In this document: positions 1 through 9,308 of the stretch, piece by piece
How the letters are laid out: every line of letters starts with the position of its first letter
Position numbering within the stretch: the first letter of the stretch is position 1
NCBI RefSeq assembly: GCF_004217415.1
Contig: NZ_SHLI01000001.1
Span: 434,001-498,000 of the forward strand
Origin: Spiribacter vilamensis
Lineage (GTDB): Bacteria > Pseudomonadota > Gammaproteobacteria > Nitrococcales > Nitrococcaceae
DNA: 64,000 bases
Direction of reading: 5' to 3'
Notes under the pieces: generated by a model
What the model saw: the letters and a program-made list of their open reading frames with translations, nothing else
Told to the model about the DNA's origin: nothing
Databases searched by the model: none
Program-made: the position numbers and the translations under genes

Positions 1-833
1 ACGCCCAGCGGATCTTCCTTGAAACCGAGCTCGGGCTGGGTCTTTTTCTCGGGAAACCCGCGCGAGCAGAAATCGCCCTCGTGGTCGTGACAGTAGATGC
101 AGTAATGGATCTCGCTCTGGACGTGGCGGGAATCCATCCGATAATCGGTGAGCGAGAAACCGTCGCGGGCACGACGCCGATCGGGTTCGGCCTGCAGACG
201 CTCGACGCCATCAACCTCGACCCGCTCGGCGGGAACCCGGTCGAAGTGATCGACGCGCTCGGGGAGTTTGAAACTCGCCCAGCCGCGTACGCGGGCCTGG
301 CCGGCAGCGGTCTGGCGGGCGAGCTTGCACCAGGCGGTGAGGGTCTCGATGGCCTCGGCATTGGCTGCCTCGTCCTCGAGCAGGGCCATGCCGAACTCGG
401 CGATGGCGCGCTCCTCGTCATTCTGCCGGACATGACCGAGGCTCGCCCGTACCGCCGCATCCAGTGCTTCGAACGAATGCTCGACCGGCCGGCGGTGACG
501 CTTGACCCGGCGTTGCACAAAGGCCTGCTTGAACTGCATGACCACGTCGTCGTCGAGGATCGAGGTGCGCAGGTTGTCGAGCTCCGACTCGATGCCGAAG
601 AGCCGGCCGATGAAGGCCTCGACGTAGGGGCCGAGTTCGATCAGCAACTCGCTGTTCTCGGTGCCGGGCAGATCCGCGGTGCGGCCGCGATAGTCTTCCA
701 GGCGTGCGGCCAGATGCGGTGCTGCGGTTTTCAGCTCGTCAAGGAACGCCGCATCGACACGTGTGAGTCCGGCCGGCGTCTGCAGAGCGGGGAAATCAAG
801 GCCGTACTGGCCGAGGCTGTGATCAAGATCCAT
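1..833 (-). CDS. N-terminal part of a large putative Fe-S/flavin oxidoreductase, cut by the window edge
   Basis: An open frame with no stop runs from an ATG at 833 leftward off the window, giving 277 residues. The first ~190 residues are charged and mostly helical, with no signal peptide. Near residue 250 there is a cysteine cluster (IHYCIYCHDHEGDFC, followed by SRGFPEKK) that looks like a metal or Fe-S ligand set. From memory this resembles long proteobacterial pyridine-nucleotide-disulfide (GltD-like) oxidoreductases with a helical N-terminal extension, but the flavin domain would lie outside the window, so the function is tentative. A weak purine-rich stretch precedes the ATG. The downstream gene order cannot be seen. 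Confidence 0.6.
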   Translation of the reverse strand, partial: MDLDHSLGQYGLDFPALQTPAGLTRVDAAFLDELKTAAPHLAARLEDYRGRTADLPGTENSELLIELGPYVEAFIGRLFGIESELDNLRTSILDDDVVMQFKQAFVQRRVKRHRRPVEHSFEALDAAVRASLGHVRQNDEERAIAEFGMALLEDEAANAEAIETLTAWCKLARQTAAGQARVRGWASFKLPERVDHFDRVPAERVEVDGVERLQAEPDRRRARDGFSLTDYRMDSRHVQSEIHYCIYCHDHEGDFCSRGFPEKKTQPELGFKEDPLG

Positions 834-912
834 AGAATTCCAACGGACGGGGTGGATGATTCCTGCAGCATGCGCCGGACTCCCCGGGGCAACAAGCCAG
901 CTGAAATGGGGT

Positions 913-2265
913 TTAAGTCGTCTCGTCGTGCCCCTCGACCCGCGCGATGAGGATGCCTTCGTTGAGCCGGGCGCGGATCGGATCTCCCACGGCGACATCC
1001 GTCGCCCGATGAATAACGGCACCACTGTCCACGGGCTGGACGATCGCGTAGCCACGCGCAAGGGTGCCCAGCGGGCTGAGACTCTCGAGCGTTCGCGCAC
1101 TCGCCTCCAGCCGGGCCCGTTCGCGATTCAGTCGCTCACGCAGGCCGCGCTCGAGTCGTTGATTCAACCGCGCGGTTGAATCCGCCAGTCGCTGGAGGCC
1201 GGGAGTCGGGTTCTGGGCCTGCACGCGTCGATCGAGCCGCTCAACCTGTCGCGAGCGTGTCTGCAGGTGGGCGGTCATGGCTCGGCCGAGGCGCTGATCA
1301 AGCTCGTCGAGCCGCTGGGCCCGATCGCGGAGCCGGCGGCCCGGATGCTGCGCGCTTAGCCGACGCTCCAGCCGATTGATCTGCTCACGGCGCTCGCCGA
1401 GTTTGCGTGCCAGTCCCTGTTGCAGCCGCTCCCGACCCTGCCGCAATGCGCGGGAGAGGGCCTCGCCGTCGGGTGACAGACGCTCTGCCGCAGCCGACGG
1501 GGTAGCGGCACGCTCGTCCGCCACCAGATCGGCAATGGTGATATCCACCTCGTGGCCGACTGCGCTGATTACCGGGAGGGTGCAGGCGTGGATGGCACGT
1601 GCGACCTGCTCGTCATTAAACGCCTGCAGATCCTCGAGCGAGCCACCGCCGCGACCGACGATCAGCGCCTCCACTTCCTGGCGGCGATCGGCGGTCCGGA
1701 TGGCGTCGACGATTTCCCCGACCGCCCGTTCGCCTTGTGCAGAGACCGGGTAGATCAGGATCGGCAGCGCCGGAAAACGCCGCCGCAACACGCTCACTAT
1801 GTCGCGGACGGCGGCCCCGGTCGGCGAGGTGATGACGCCGACCCGCCGCGGCAACGTCGGGATTGGCTGCTTGCCGGCCGGATCGAACAGGCCCTCGGCG
1901 TCGAGCCGGGCCTTGAGCGCCGCGAAGGCGCGTTGCAGGGCCCCGTCACCCGCCGGTTCAAGGTGCTCGGCGATGAGCTGGTACTCGCCGCGCGGCGCGT
2001 AGAGACCGATCCGTGCTCGGATGCGAACCTGGTCACCATTCTCCGGCGTCGTTCGCAGGCGCATGGCGCGGTTGTGGAAAAGCGCACAGCGGACCTGGGA
2101 ATCGGCATCCTTGAGCGTGAAATAGATGTGCCCGGAGCGGGGGCGCGCCAGGTTGGAGATCTCGCCCTCCACCCACACCAGCGGGAGGGCCTGCTCGAGC
2201 AGGGCGCGCACGGTCTGGTTGAGCCGCGAGACGGTGTAGATGTTGTCCGCAGTCGGTGTATCCAT
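913..2265 (-). CDS. xseA: Exodeoxyribonuclease VII large subunit
   Basis: The 450-residue product is the usual length for XseA. An N-terminal OB-fold (about residues 8-105, starting YTVSRLNQTVRALLE and containing GEISN and GHIYFTLKD) binds single-stranded DNA. The nuclease domain carries the family segments GVITSPTGAAVRDI, the glycine-rich VGRGGGSLEDL and SAVGHEVD. The C-terminal ~150 residues are an Arg/Leu-rich coiled coil that docks XseB. With the small subunit it degrades single-stranded DNA to oligonucleotides. No xseB is adjacent. It is divergent from guaB, separated by 116 bases, and 79 bases separate its end from the gene at 833. Confidence 0.97.
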   Translation of the reverse strand: MDTPTADNIYTVSRLNQTVRALLEQALPLVWVEGEISNLARPRSGHIYFTLKDADSQVRCALFHNRAMRLRTTPENGDQVRIRARIGLYAPRGEYQLIAEHLEPAGDGALQRAFAALKARLDAEGLFDPAGKQPIPTLPRRVGVITSPTGAAVRDIVSVLRRRFPALPILIYPVSAQGERAVGEIVDAIRTADRRQEVEALIVGRGGGSLEDLQAFNDEQVARAIHACTLPVISAVGHEVDITIADLVADERAATPSAAAERLSPDGEALSRALRQGRERLQQGLARKLGERREQINRLERRLSAQHPGRRLRDRAQRLDELDQRLGRAMTAHLQTRSRQVERLDRRVQAQNPTPGLQRLADSTARLNQRLERGLRERLNRERARLEASARTLESLSPLGTLARGYAIVQPVDSGAVIHRATDVAVGDPIRARLNEGILIARVEGHDETT

Positions 2266-2315
2266 CCCGAAAGCCTAGCAGCTGCATCCGTGAACGCCAG
2301 CCAGCGTATTTGACA

Positions 2316-2359
2316 TTGGCGTTCAGGTCCGATTCGGCTTATAATTAACGGTTAATTAT
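2316..2359 (+). promoter_or_regulatory. guaB promoter with overlapping perfect palindrome
   Basis: A consensus -10 (TATAAT, 2340-2345) is preceded at 18 bases by TTGGCG (2316-2321). A TTGACA also occurs at 2310-2315, but 24 bases away, which is too far. Overlapping and following the -10 is a perfect 19-base palindrome, ATAATTAACGGTTAATTAT (2341-2359), with 9-base arms around a central G. Its position over the -10 and the transcription start suits a repressor operator for the guaBA operon. It does not match the PurR consensus. The ribosome site GAAGAGG lies at 2367-2373. Confidence 0.65.
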
Positions 2360-2381
2360 CGCGCCAGAAGAGGACGTCACC

Positions 2382-3848
2382 ATGCAAATCACCCAGGAAG
2401 CCCTGACCTTCGATGACGTCCTTCTGCTGCCGGATTACTCCGAGGTGCTGCCGAAGGCCGTTGATCTGACGACGCGCGTAACGCGGGATATCCGGCTCAA
2501 CATCCCGCTGCTCTCCGCCGCGATGGATACCGTCACCGAATCGCGGCTCGCCATCCGGCTCGCCGAGCAGGGCGGGATCGGCATCGTTCACAAGAGCATG
2601 AGCGTAGATGATCAGGCCCGCGAGGTCCGAATCGTCAAGAAATTCGAGAGCGGTGTCATTAAAGAGCCGATTACGGTTACCCCCGAGGCAACGATCCGCG
2701 AGGTGCTCACCCTGATGGGGCAGTACGGCATCTCCGGCGTGCCGGTGGTCGAGGGCCGTCAGCTCAAGGGGATCGTGACCAGTCGCGATCTGCGCTTCGA
2801 GACCCGGCTCGACATGAAAGTAACCGATGCCATGACCCCCGAGGAGCGGCTGGTGACGGTGCAAGAGGGCGCTGAGCGGGGCGAGATACTGACACTGCTC
2901 CATCGCCACCGCATTGAAAAGCTGCTGGTGGTCAATCCCCGCTTCGAGCTGCGTGGAATGATCACCGTCAAGGACATCCAGAAGGCCGAGGATTTCCCCA
3001 ACGCCTGCAAGGACGAGTACGGCCGGCTGCGTGTCGGTGCGGCGGTGTCCACCGGCGAGGGCACCGAGGAGCGCGTCGAGGCACTGGCCGAGGCAGGCGT
3101 GGATCTGCTGGTCGTCGATACCGCGCATGGCCACAGCAAAGGGGTCATCGATCGGGTCGGCTGGATCAAGCGGCATTTTCCGGCAGTCCAGGTGATCGGC
3201 GGCAATATCGCCACCGGCAATGCGGCGCGGGCCCTCGCGGATGCGGGCGCCGATGCCGTCAAGGTCGGTATCGGGCCCGGCTCCATCTGCACCACGCGGG
3301 TGATCGCCGGCGTGGGCGTGCCGCAGGTAACGGCCGTGGACAACGTCGCGACGGCGCTGGCCGACAGTGACGTGCCGGTGATTGCCGATGGCGGGATCCG
3401 CTTTTCCGGCGACATGGCCAAGGCCATGGCGGCCGGCGCCCATTGCGTGATGATGGGCAGCATGTTCGCCGGCACCGATGAGGCCCCGGGTGAGGTCGAG
3501 CTCTACCAGGGCCGCAGCTACAAGTCCTACCGCGGCATGGGTTCCATTGGCGCAATGTCGGGCAAGCAGGGGTCGTCGGACCGTTACTTCCAGGACAATG
3601 CCCGCGATGCGGACAAGCTCGTCCCCGAGGGGATCGAAGGCCGCGTGCCCTACAAGGGGCCGATGAACGTCATCATCCATCAGCTGCTGGGCGGTCTGCG
3701 CGCCAGCATGGGCTACTGTGGCTGCGCCGATATCGACAGCTTCCGCAACCGGGCAACCTTCGCGCGGATCACCAATTCAGGAGTCCGCGAGGGGCATGTC
3801 CACGATGTGAGCATCACCAAGGAAGCGCCCAACTACCGGAGCGACTGA
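2382..3848 (+). CDS. guaB: Inosine-5'-monophosphate dehydrogenase
   Basis: It converts IMP to XMP with NAD+, the first committed step to GMP. The product has 488 residues, the normal bacterial length. The barrel starts [15 protein letters not shown]. Two CBS domains occupy about residues 90-205. The catalytic-loop cysteine is in GPGSICTTR, and the phosphate-binding motifs GGIRFSGD and [12 protein letters not shown] and the flap [10 protein letters not shown] are all present. The ATG at 2382 is 8 bases after GAAGAGG. guaA follows after 3 bases, so the two are co-transcribed. Confidence 0.98.
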   Translation: MQITQEALTFDDVLLLPDYSEVLPKAVDLTTRVTRDIRLNIPLLSAAMDTVTESRLAIRLAEQGGIGIVHKSMSVDDQAREVRIVKKFESGVIKEPITVTPEATIREVLTLMGQYGISGVPVVEGRQLKGIVTSRDLRFETRLDMKVTDAMTPEERLVTVQEGAERGEILTLLHRHRIEKLLVVNPRFELRGMITVKDIQKAEDFPNACKDEYGRLRVGAAVSTGEGTEERVEALAEAGVDLLVVDTAHGHSKGVIDRVGWIKRHFPAVQVIGGNIATGNAARALADAGADAVKVGIGPGSICTTRVIAGVGVPQVTAVDNVATALADSDVPVIADGGIRFSGDMAKAMAAGAHCVMMGSMFAGTDEAPGEVELYQGRSYKSYRGMGSIGAMSGKQGSSDRYFQDNARDADKLVPEGIEGRVPYKGPMNVIIHQLLGGLRASMGYCGCADIDSFRNRATFARITNSGVREGHVHDVSITKEAPNYRSD

Positions 3849-3851
3849 GGC

Positions 3852-5435
3852 ATGACCGGCGATATCCATGCCGAGCGGATCCTGATCCTCGATTTCGGCT
3901 CACAGTACACCCAGCTCATCGCCCGTCGTATCCGCGAGGCGGGCGTCTACTGCGAGATCCGCCCCTGGGACGTCGATGTCGAGCGTATCCGCGACTTTGC
4001 TCCCCGAGGGGTGATCCTCTCGGGCGGCCCGGAATCGGTACACGAGGATAGCGAGCGGACGCCACGCATGGCACCGGTGGTGCTCGAGCTGGGCGTGCCG
4101 ATCCTGGGGATCTGCTATGGCATGCAGACCCTCGCCCATGAGCTGGGTGGCGGTGTCGAGGCGTCCTCCACCAAGGAGTTCGGCTACGCCGAGGTCCGCG
4201 CCCGGGGCCATTCCGCATTACTGCGCGATATCGAGGACCGCACCAACGCCGAGGGCCATGGACTGCTCGATGTGTGGATGAGTCATGGCGACCGTGTCGC
4301 CGCGCTGCCGTCGGGGTTCAAGGTTATTGCCAGCACACCCTCGGCGCCCATCGCCGGCATCGGCGACGACGCGCGCGGCCTGTACGGCCTGCAGTTCCAT
4401 CCGGAAGTCACGCATACCGCGCAGGGGCAGCGCATTCTCGAGCGCTTCGCCCACGAGATCTGCGGCTGCAGTGGCAAGTGGACCGCGGGTAATATCATTG
4501 ATGATCTGGCTGCCCGGGTACGCTCGACGGTGGGAGACGACAACGTCCTGCTCGGGCTCTCCGGCGGCGTCGACTCCTCGGTGGTGGCGGCGCTGCTGCA
4601 CAAGGCCATCGGTGATCAGCTCACCTGCGTATTCGTCGACAACGGCCTGCTGCGTCTGGGCGAGGGCGATGAGGTCATGCGGACCTTTGCCCGGCATATG
4701 GGTATTCGCGTCATTCGGGTGGACGCCGAGGACCGGTTCCTCGATGCGCTGGCCGGCGAGGCCGACCCCGAGGTCAAGCGCAAGATCATCGGCCGAACCT
4801 TCATCGAGGTGTTCGATGAGGAGGCGGGAAAGCTGGACAACATCCAGTGGCTGGCGCAGGGCACGATCTACCCGGACGTCATCGAATCCGCCGGGGCAAG
4901 CACCGGCAAGGCCCATGTCATCAAGTCGCACCACAATGTCGGCGGCCTGCCGGAGCGCATGAACCTCAAGCTGCTCGAGCCGCTGCGCGAGCTCTTCAAG
5001 GACGAGGTTCGGCGCATCGGTCTCGAACTCGGTCTGCCGGCGGAAATGATCCACCGGCATCCGTTTCCGGGGCCGGGCCTCGGGGTGCGTATCCTCGGCG
5101 AGATCCACAAGGTCTACGCCGACTGCCTGCGGGCGGCGGACGCCATTTTCATCGAAGAGCTGCGTTCGAGTGGCTGGTACGAGAAAACCAGCCAGGCCTT
5201 CGCGGTTTTTCTGCCGGTGCGCTCGGTAGGGGTGACCGGTGACGGACGGCGCTATGAGTGGGTCATTGCCCTGCGCGCCGTGGAGACCATCGATTTCATG
5301 ACCGCGCGCTGGGCCCATTTGCCCTACGACTTCCTTGATCATGTCTCGCGTCGGATCATTAACGAAATCGACGGTATTTCGCGCGTGGTCTACGACATAT
5401 CCGGCAAACCGCCTGCGACTATCGAGTGGGAGTGA
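3852..5435 (+). CDS. guaA: GMP synthase (glutamine-hydrolysing)
   Basis: It aminates XMP to GMP using glutamine and ATP. The product has 527 residues. The class I glutamine amidotransferase domain has its nucleophilic cysteine in GICYGMQ and the partner residues in FHPEVTHT. The ATP pyrophosphatase P-loop is [13 protein letters not shown], and the C-terminal dimerisation domain ends in the typical KPPATIEWE. It lies 3 bases after guaB and overlaps the first possible tadA start codons, so guaB, guaA and tadA look like one operon. Confidence 0.98.
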   Translation: MTGDIHAERILILDFGSQYTQLIARRIREAGVYCEIRPWDVDVERIRDFAPRGVILSGGPESVHEDSERTPRMAPVVLELGVPILGICYGMQTLAHELGGGVEASSTKEFGYAEVRARGHSALLRDIEDRTNAEGHGLLDVWMSHGDRVAALPSGFKVIASTPSAPIAGIGDDARGLYGLQFHPEVTHTAQGQRILERFAHEICGCSGKWTAGNIIDDLAARVRSTVGDDNVLLGLSGGVDSSVVAALLHKAIGDQLTCVFVDNGLLRLGEGDEVMRTFARHMGIRVIRVDAEDRFLDALAGEADPEVKRKIIGRTFIEVFDEEAGKLDNIQWLAQGTIYPDVIESAGASTGKAHVIKSHHNVGGLPERMNLKLLEPLRELFKDEVRRIGLELGLPAEMIHRHPFPGPGLGVRILGEIHKVYADCLRAADAIFIEELRSSGWYEKTSQAFAVFLPVRSVGVTGDGRRYEWVIALRAVETIDFMTARWAHLPYDFLDHVSRRIINEIDGISRVVYDISGKPPATIEWE

Positions 5436-5449
5436 ACGACGCGGCGTTC

Positions 5450-5935
5450 ATGGAACGGGCGCTGGCGCTCGCCGGCGTTGCGGCGGCCAGGGGCGAGGTG
5501 CCCGTGGGGGCGGTGCTCGTCCAAGACGGCGAGACGATCGGAGAGGGCCATAATCAACCGATCGGAACCCACGATCCCAGCGCCCATGCCGAGATCATTG
5601 CGCTGCGCGCGGCGGGTAGGCACCTCGGGGCCTATCGCCTGCCGGGGACAACGCTCTACGTGTCGCTCGAGCCCTGCTCGATGTGTGTCGGCGCCCTGAT
5701 CCACGCCCGCGTCGAGCGAATCGTCTTCGCGGCATCGGACCCCAAGACGGGCGCCTGTGGCGGAGCGATCAGTCTGCACAACGATGCGACCCACAACCAC
5801 CAACTCTCGGTCGATGGCGGGCTTATGGCGGAACGATCCGCGGAACTGCTGCGAGGCTTTTTCCGGTCGCGGCGTCGGTCGACGCCGTCGCCCTCAGGCC
5901 TGATCCAGGATCCAGTCCGGGGCGATGCCGGATGA
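5450..5935 (+). CDS. tadA: tRNA-specific adenosine-34 deaminase
   Basis: It deaminates A34 to inosine in tRNA-Arg(ACG), the tRNA encoded in this window at 17382. Zinc-deaminase motifs are complete: HAEIIALR (His ligand and catalytic Glu) and PCSMCVGA (two Cys ligands). I chose the ATG at 5450 (MERALALAG, 161 residues) because TadA proteins begin just before this helix. GTG codons at 5426 and 5432 lie inside the end of guaA and are alternatives that would give translational coupling. The 3' end overlaps the convergent HAD gene by 42 bases. Confidence 0.93.
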   Translation: MERALALAGVAAARGEVPVGAVLVQDGETIGEGHNQPIGTHDPSAHAEIIALRAAGRHLGAYRLPGTTLYVSLEPCSMCVGALIHARVERIVFAASDPKTGACGGAISLHNDATHNHQLSVDGGLMAERSAELLRGFFRSRRRSTPSPSGLIQDPVRGDAG

Positions 5936-6784
5936 CTCGATGGCTGCAGCGATGTCCATGCCGGCGAGCACGCCCGTCCGGGTGACAAGCGCGGTCCGGA
6001 TCCCCGCAGCCTGGCCGCCTAGGATGTCGGTGTGCAGTGTATCGCCGACCATCAGTGTTCGATCACGATCGATTCCGGGGCCAAGGCGTTCCAGGGCCAG
6101 ATCGAAAATATTCGCGAAGGGCTTGCCGTAGAAGGCCGGTTCGACGCCGGTTTCATCCTGGACCTGGTGGGCGTGCGTGCCGGGCTCGATGGAATCGCCC
6201 CCCTCCTGGGGTGCCAGCAGATCGGGATTGGCGACCAGGAGCCGACGCGGATGCGCCCTCAAACTCTCGATCAAAAGCCGCTGCCGCGCTGCCGTCCACT
6301 CCGAGGCGCCCACGAACAGAAATCCATCCACGGCGTGATAGTCGTCGATGTCATCGGCAAGCATGCGATAGTCGAGGGGCGGGAATTCTTCGGGCCCGAA
6401 CTGCTGCCCGGCGATGAGCCCCCAGTGCCGGGGTGGCTCCTGTTCGAGTTGGCGCACGAGCGTCTTGCGACTAGTGACGACATCCTCCGGGTCGAATTCG
6501 TAGCCCAGGCGCTGATACCGCGCCATCAGTGTCGAGTGCGAGAATCCGGCCGCGTTCGAGACCACCATCACGCGCTTGCCCGCCGCCTGCAGATCACGAA
6601 CCCGTTCGGGCACACTGGGGATCGGGTCCTGCCCCCGGTTGAGGACGCCGAATGCATCCAGCAGCACGGTATCGAAGTCGTCGGCAATCTCGCCGAGGTG
6701 AGCGGCGTCGCGACAGGCGCCCGATCCGTTCGAGGCCGGCAGCCGATGCCGGATGGCCTCGTAGGCGCTAAAAGCTTGATTCAT
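5894..6784 (-). CDS. HAD-superfamily class IIA hydrolase, last gene of the phn operon
   Basis: The 296-residue product has a HAD core with motif I LLDAFGVL (Asp43), motif II VVSNAAG and motif IV MVGDTLHTD, plus a large cap typical of class IIA (NagD-like) proteins. The residue two after the nucleophilic Asp is Phe45, not the usual acid/base Asp. That substitution is known in some HAD-IIA paralogues, and an Ala occupies this place in phosphonoacetaldehyde hydrolase. It starts 21 bases after phnE2 ends, on the same strand, so it is very probably co-transcribed with the phosphonate-type transporter. Its substrate is unknown; hydrolysis of an imported organophosphorus compound is an inference from context. 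Confidence 0.85.
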   Translation of the reverse strand: MNQAFSAYEAIRHRLPASNGSGACRDAAHLGEIADDFDTVLLDAFGVLNRGQDPIPSVPERVRDLQAAGKRVMVVSNAAGFSHSTLMARYQRLGYEFDPEDVVTSRKTLVRQLEQEPPRHWGLIAGQQFGPEEFPPLDYRMLADDIDDYHAVDGFLFVGASEWTAARQRLLIESLRAHPRRLLVANPDLLAPQEGGDSIEPGTHAHQVQDETGVEPAFYGKPFANIFDLALERLGPGIDRDRTLMVGDTLHTDILGGQAAGIRTALVTRTGVLAGMDIAAAIESSGIAPDWILDQA

Positions 6785-6805
6785 GGGTTTCCTGTTACGT
6801 GACTG

Positions 6806-7618
6806 TCAGATGACCGCGTGACGCATCTTCGCGGAGATCGATTCGCTCACCACAACCGTGGCGAGAATGAGCAGCAGTATAACGCTTACCTGTCCCCACG
6901 CGAGGGTATTCAGCGAGCCCTGCAGCTGCAGGCCGATACCGCCTGCACCGACCAGACCGAGAATCGTGCTCTCGCGGATGTTGATATCCCAGCGGAACAC
7001 CGAGATGCCCCAGAACGCCGGCATAATCTGCGGGACAATCCCATAGCTGATCGTCTGCGCCCGGCTGGCGCCGGTGGCCGCGACCGCCTCGACCTGCAGT
7101 GGATCGGTTTCCTCGATAGCCTCGTAGAGGAGCTTGCCGACAAAGCCGATGGAGCGAAGTGCGATCGCGACCATACCGGCAAGGATGCCCGGGCCGATGA
7201 TGGCGACGAGCAGCAGGGCCCAGATCAGGGCGTTGATCGAACGTGAAGTGACGATCACGAAGAGCGCGATGGGCCGCAGGATCTTCGTCGACGGCGTGGT
7301 GTTGCGAGCCGCGAGAAACGCCACGGGTATCGCCATTAATACACCGGCGACCGTCCCGATGGTCGCGATGTTGATGGTGTCCCACATCGGCTCCCAAAGG
7401 CTGGGCAGATACTCCCACCTTGGTGGCCACATCCGGCCACCGAGGTCTGCCGCCTGGGCGGGCGCATCGAGGACGAAAAACCACATGGTCTCGCTCGTCA
7501 TGAGCGTCCAGCAGAAAATGAACAGGGCCACCAGTGCCAGCCAGCCGACCCAGAGCGCCCACTGCTGGCGACTGGTCCGGAAATGCCAGACCGGCGTCTC
7601 CGAGTGCGAGTCTTTCAT
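6806..7618 (-). CDS. phnE: Phosphonate-type ABC transporter permease, second copy
   Basis: The 270-residue inner-membrane protein has one N-terminal membrane segment, a periplasmic stretch, and a binding-protein-dependent permease domain with the coupling sequence EAVAATGASRAQTISYGIVP and DINIRESTILGLVGAGGIG, which is typical of PhnE. It starts inside the end of the preceding phnE gene (4-base ATGA overlap). Two tandem phnE genes are common in these operons and presumably form a heterodimeric channel with PhnC. Confidence 0.93.
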   Translation of the reverse strand: MKDSHSETPVWHFRTSRQQWALWVGWLALVALFIFCWTLMTSETMWFFVLDAPAQAADLGGRMWPPRWEYLPSLWEPMWDTINIATIGTVAGVLMAIPVAFLAARNTTPSTKILRPIALFVIVTSRSINALIWALLLVAIIGPGILAGMVAIALRSIGFVGKLLYEAIEETDPLQVEAVAATGASRAQTISYGIVPQIMPAFWGISVFRWDINIRESTILGLVGAGGIGLQLQGSLNTLAWGQVSVILLLILATVVVSESISAKMRHAVI

Positions 7619-8430
7619 TGCAACCTCCCACGGATGGCGCCCGAGGCGTATTCGGCGGCCATAACGATAGCGATGATCACCAGCAGGATTGCGCCGGCGC
7701 TGTCGTATTCATAGCGGTCGATGGCGGTGTTGAGCGTTGCGCCGATCCCGCCCGCACCAACGATTCCGATCACCGCGGATTCGCGGAAGTTGATGTCGAG
7801 CCGGTACATTGAAAGCCCGATCAGCCGCGGCATGACCTGCGGCTGGATGGCGTAGTTAACCAGCTGGAACCACGACGCACCCGTGGCACGGATGGCGTCC
7901 GCCTGTCCCGGCTCGATCTCCTCGATATCATCGGCAAGGAGCTTGGCGAGGAATCCGATGGTGGCGAAACTCAGGGTGAGGAAACCGGCAAAGGGTCCGA
8001 AGCCGAACATCGCCACCAGGAAGATCGCGATAATGATCTCCTGCAGGGACCGGCTTACGGCCACGATCGAGCGGCAGACGAGATAGACATAGCGCGGCGT
8101 GAGGTTGCGGGCAGCACCGATTCCGATGGGAACCGAAAGGATAATGCCTACCACGGTCGAGGTGAGCGTCATGGTGAGGCTCTCGATGATGCCGCGCACG
8201 ATGGCGTCCCCGCGGCTCATGAAATCCGGCTGCAGAAAGCCCATTGCGAACTGCTGCCCCCGTTCCAGACCGACGACGACTCGCTGCCAGTCGACCTCGA
8301 CGGAGTTCCAGGCGAGGACCATGTAGGCGAGGATCGCGAGCTGAATGCCGATCCGCCAGCGCCGGTCCGTGATGATCTGCGGCGGGCGGCGCCAGGTCGC
8401 GGGATAGGTGGTTGTATCGATCCCGGCCAT
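7615..8430 (-). CDS. phnE: Phosphonate-type ABC transporter permease, first copy
   Basis: The 271-residue inner-membrane protein is paralogous to the downstream permease. The coupling region reads ADAIRATGASWFQLVNYAIQP, followed by DINFRESAVIGIVGAGGIG. Several strongly hydrophobic segments are visible. The start codon shares one base with the phnC stop (TAATG), so translation is likely coupled. Confidence 0.93.
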   Translation of the reverse strand: MAGIDTTTYPATWRRPPQIITDRRWRIGIQLAILAYMVLAWNSVEVDWQRVVVGLERGQQFAMGFLQPDFMSRGDAIVRGIIESLTMTLTSTVVGIILSVPIGIGAARNLTPRYVYLVCRSIVAVSRSLQEIIIAIFLVAMFGFGPFAGFLTLSFATIGFLAKLLADDIEEIEPGQADAIRATGASWFQLVNYAIQPQVMPRLIGLSMYRLDINFRESAVIGIVGAGGIGATLNTAIDRYEYDSAGAILLVIIAIVMAAEYASGAIRGRLQ

Positions 8431-9278
8431 TACGCCGAGGCCTCCCGAGCCTTTTGCAAGGACGCCGGTGCGCGGGTGCCGGTCTTGGTGGTGTCCGTCG
8501 TCACGTCCTCATCCTCACCGTCATTACGATCCGGGTTCCAGTCCTCTTCGCCGTAGATATCGGTGAGTGTCTGCTCGTTGAGTCCCTCCGGCGGACCATC
8601 AAAGACGACCCGACCGTCCTGCAGCCCGACAATGCGCTGCACGAACTGCTGGGCCAGTGGTACGTCGTGGATGTTCACGATGGCCGGAAGCTGACGCTCG
8701 GCGCAGATCTCGGTGATCAGGCGCATGATCTGGCGCGATGTCTTGGGATCGAGGCTCGCGGTCGGCTCGTCGACAAGGAGCAATTCCGGATCCTGGGCCA
8801 GAGCGCGGGCGATGCCCACCCGCTGCCGCTGCCCACCGGAGAGGGCGTCCGCGCGCTTGTTGGCCTGTTCGTAAAGTCCAACACGATCCAGCAGCCGGAA
8901 GGCACGCTGGATATCTTCGGCGGGAAAACGTCGTGTCCAGCTGCGCCAGAAAGACACGTAACCGAGCCGCCCGGAGAGGACGTTTTCCATCACCGTGAGT
9001 CGCTCTACCAGTGAGTATTCCTGGAAGATCATCCCGATCCGCCGGCGTTGGTGCCGCAGTTCACGGGCGCTGACACGGGCGAGGTCGACATCGCCCAGCC
9101 TGATTGCCCCCTCGGTCGGCTCCACCAGTCGGTTGATGCAACGGATCAGCGTGGATTTGCCGGCCCCGGAAGGACCGATCAGGCCCAAGATCTGACCTTT
9201 GGGGACATCAATGCTGACGTTGGCCAGTGCGGTGTCGCCGGTTGCGAAAGTCTTGCCAAGGTTGTCGATCTGCAACAT
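8430..9278 (-). CDS. phnC: Phosphonate-type ABC transporter ATPase
   Basis: The 282-residue cytoplasmic ATPase has Walker [10 protein letters not shown], a Q-loop near IFQEYSLV, signature [15 protein letters not shown], Walker [14 protein letters not shown] and the switch His in NIHDVPLA. The last ~35 residues are an acidic, Thr-rich tail that is not part of the ATPase fold and is longer than in the E. coli protein. It sits between phnD (30-base gap) and the two phnE genes. Confidence 0.95.
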   Translation of the reverse strand: MLQIDNLGKTFATGDTALANVSIDVPKGQILGLIGPSGAGKSTLIRCINRLVEPTEGAIRLGDVDLARVSARELRHQRRRIGMIFQEYSLVERLTVMENVLSGRLGYVSFWRSWTRRFPAEDIQRAFRLLDRVGLYEQANKRADALSGGQRQRVGIARALAQDPELLLVDEPTASLDPKTSRQIMRLITEICAERQLPAIVNIHDVPLAQQFVQRIVGLQDGRVVFDGPPEGLNEQTLTDIYGEEDWNPDRNDGEDEDVTTDTTKTGTRAPASLQKAREASA

Positions 9279-9308
9279 GGGAAGGTCCTGTTTTTATCTG
9301 GAAACGCC

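Noticed and set aside
81-950. A 289-codon plus-strand frame at the left edge
   Set aside because: The minus strand has an uninterrupted frame with a cysteine cluster and an ordinary protein composition; this one is its shadow.
2310-2315. TTGACA as the guaB -35
   Set aside because: It is a perfect hexamer but 24 bases from the TATAAT; the TTGGCG at 18 bases is more likely used.
2352-3680. A 442-codon frame on the minus strand
   Set aside because: It is antisense to guaB, with low-complexity composition and no recognisable family.
4218-5342. A 374-codon frame on the minus strand
   Set aside because: It lies wholly within guaA, in antisense; no ribosome site or motif.
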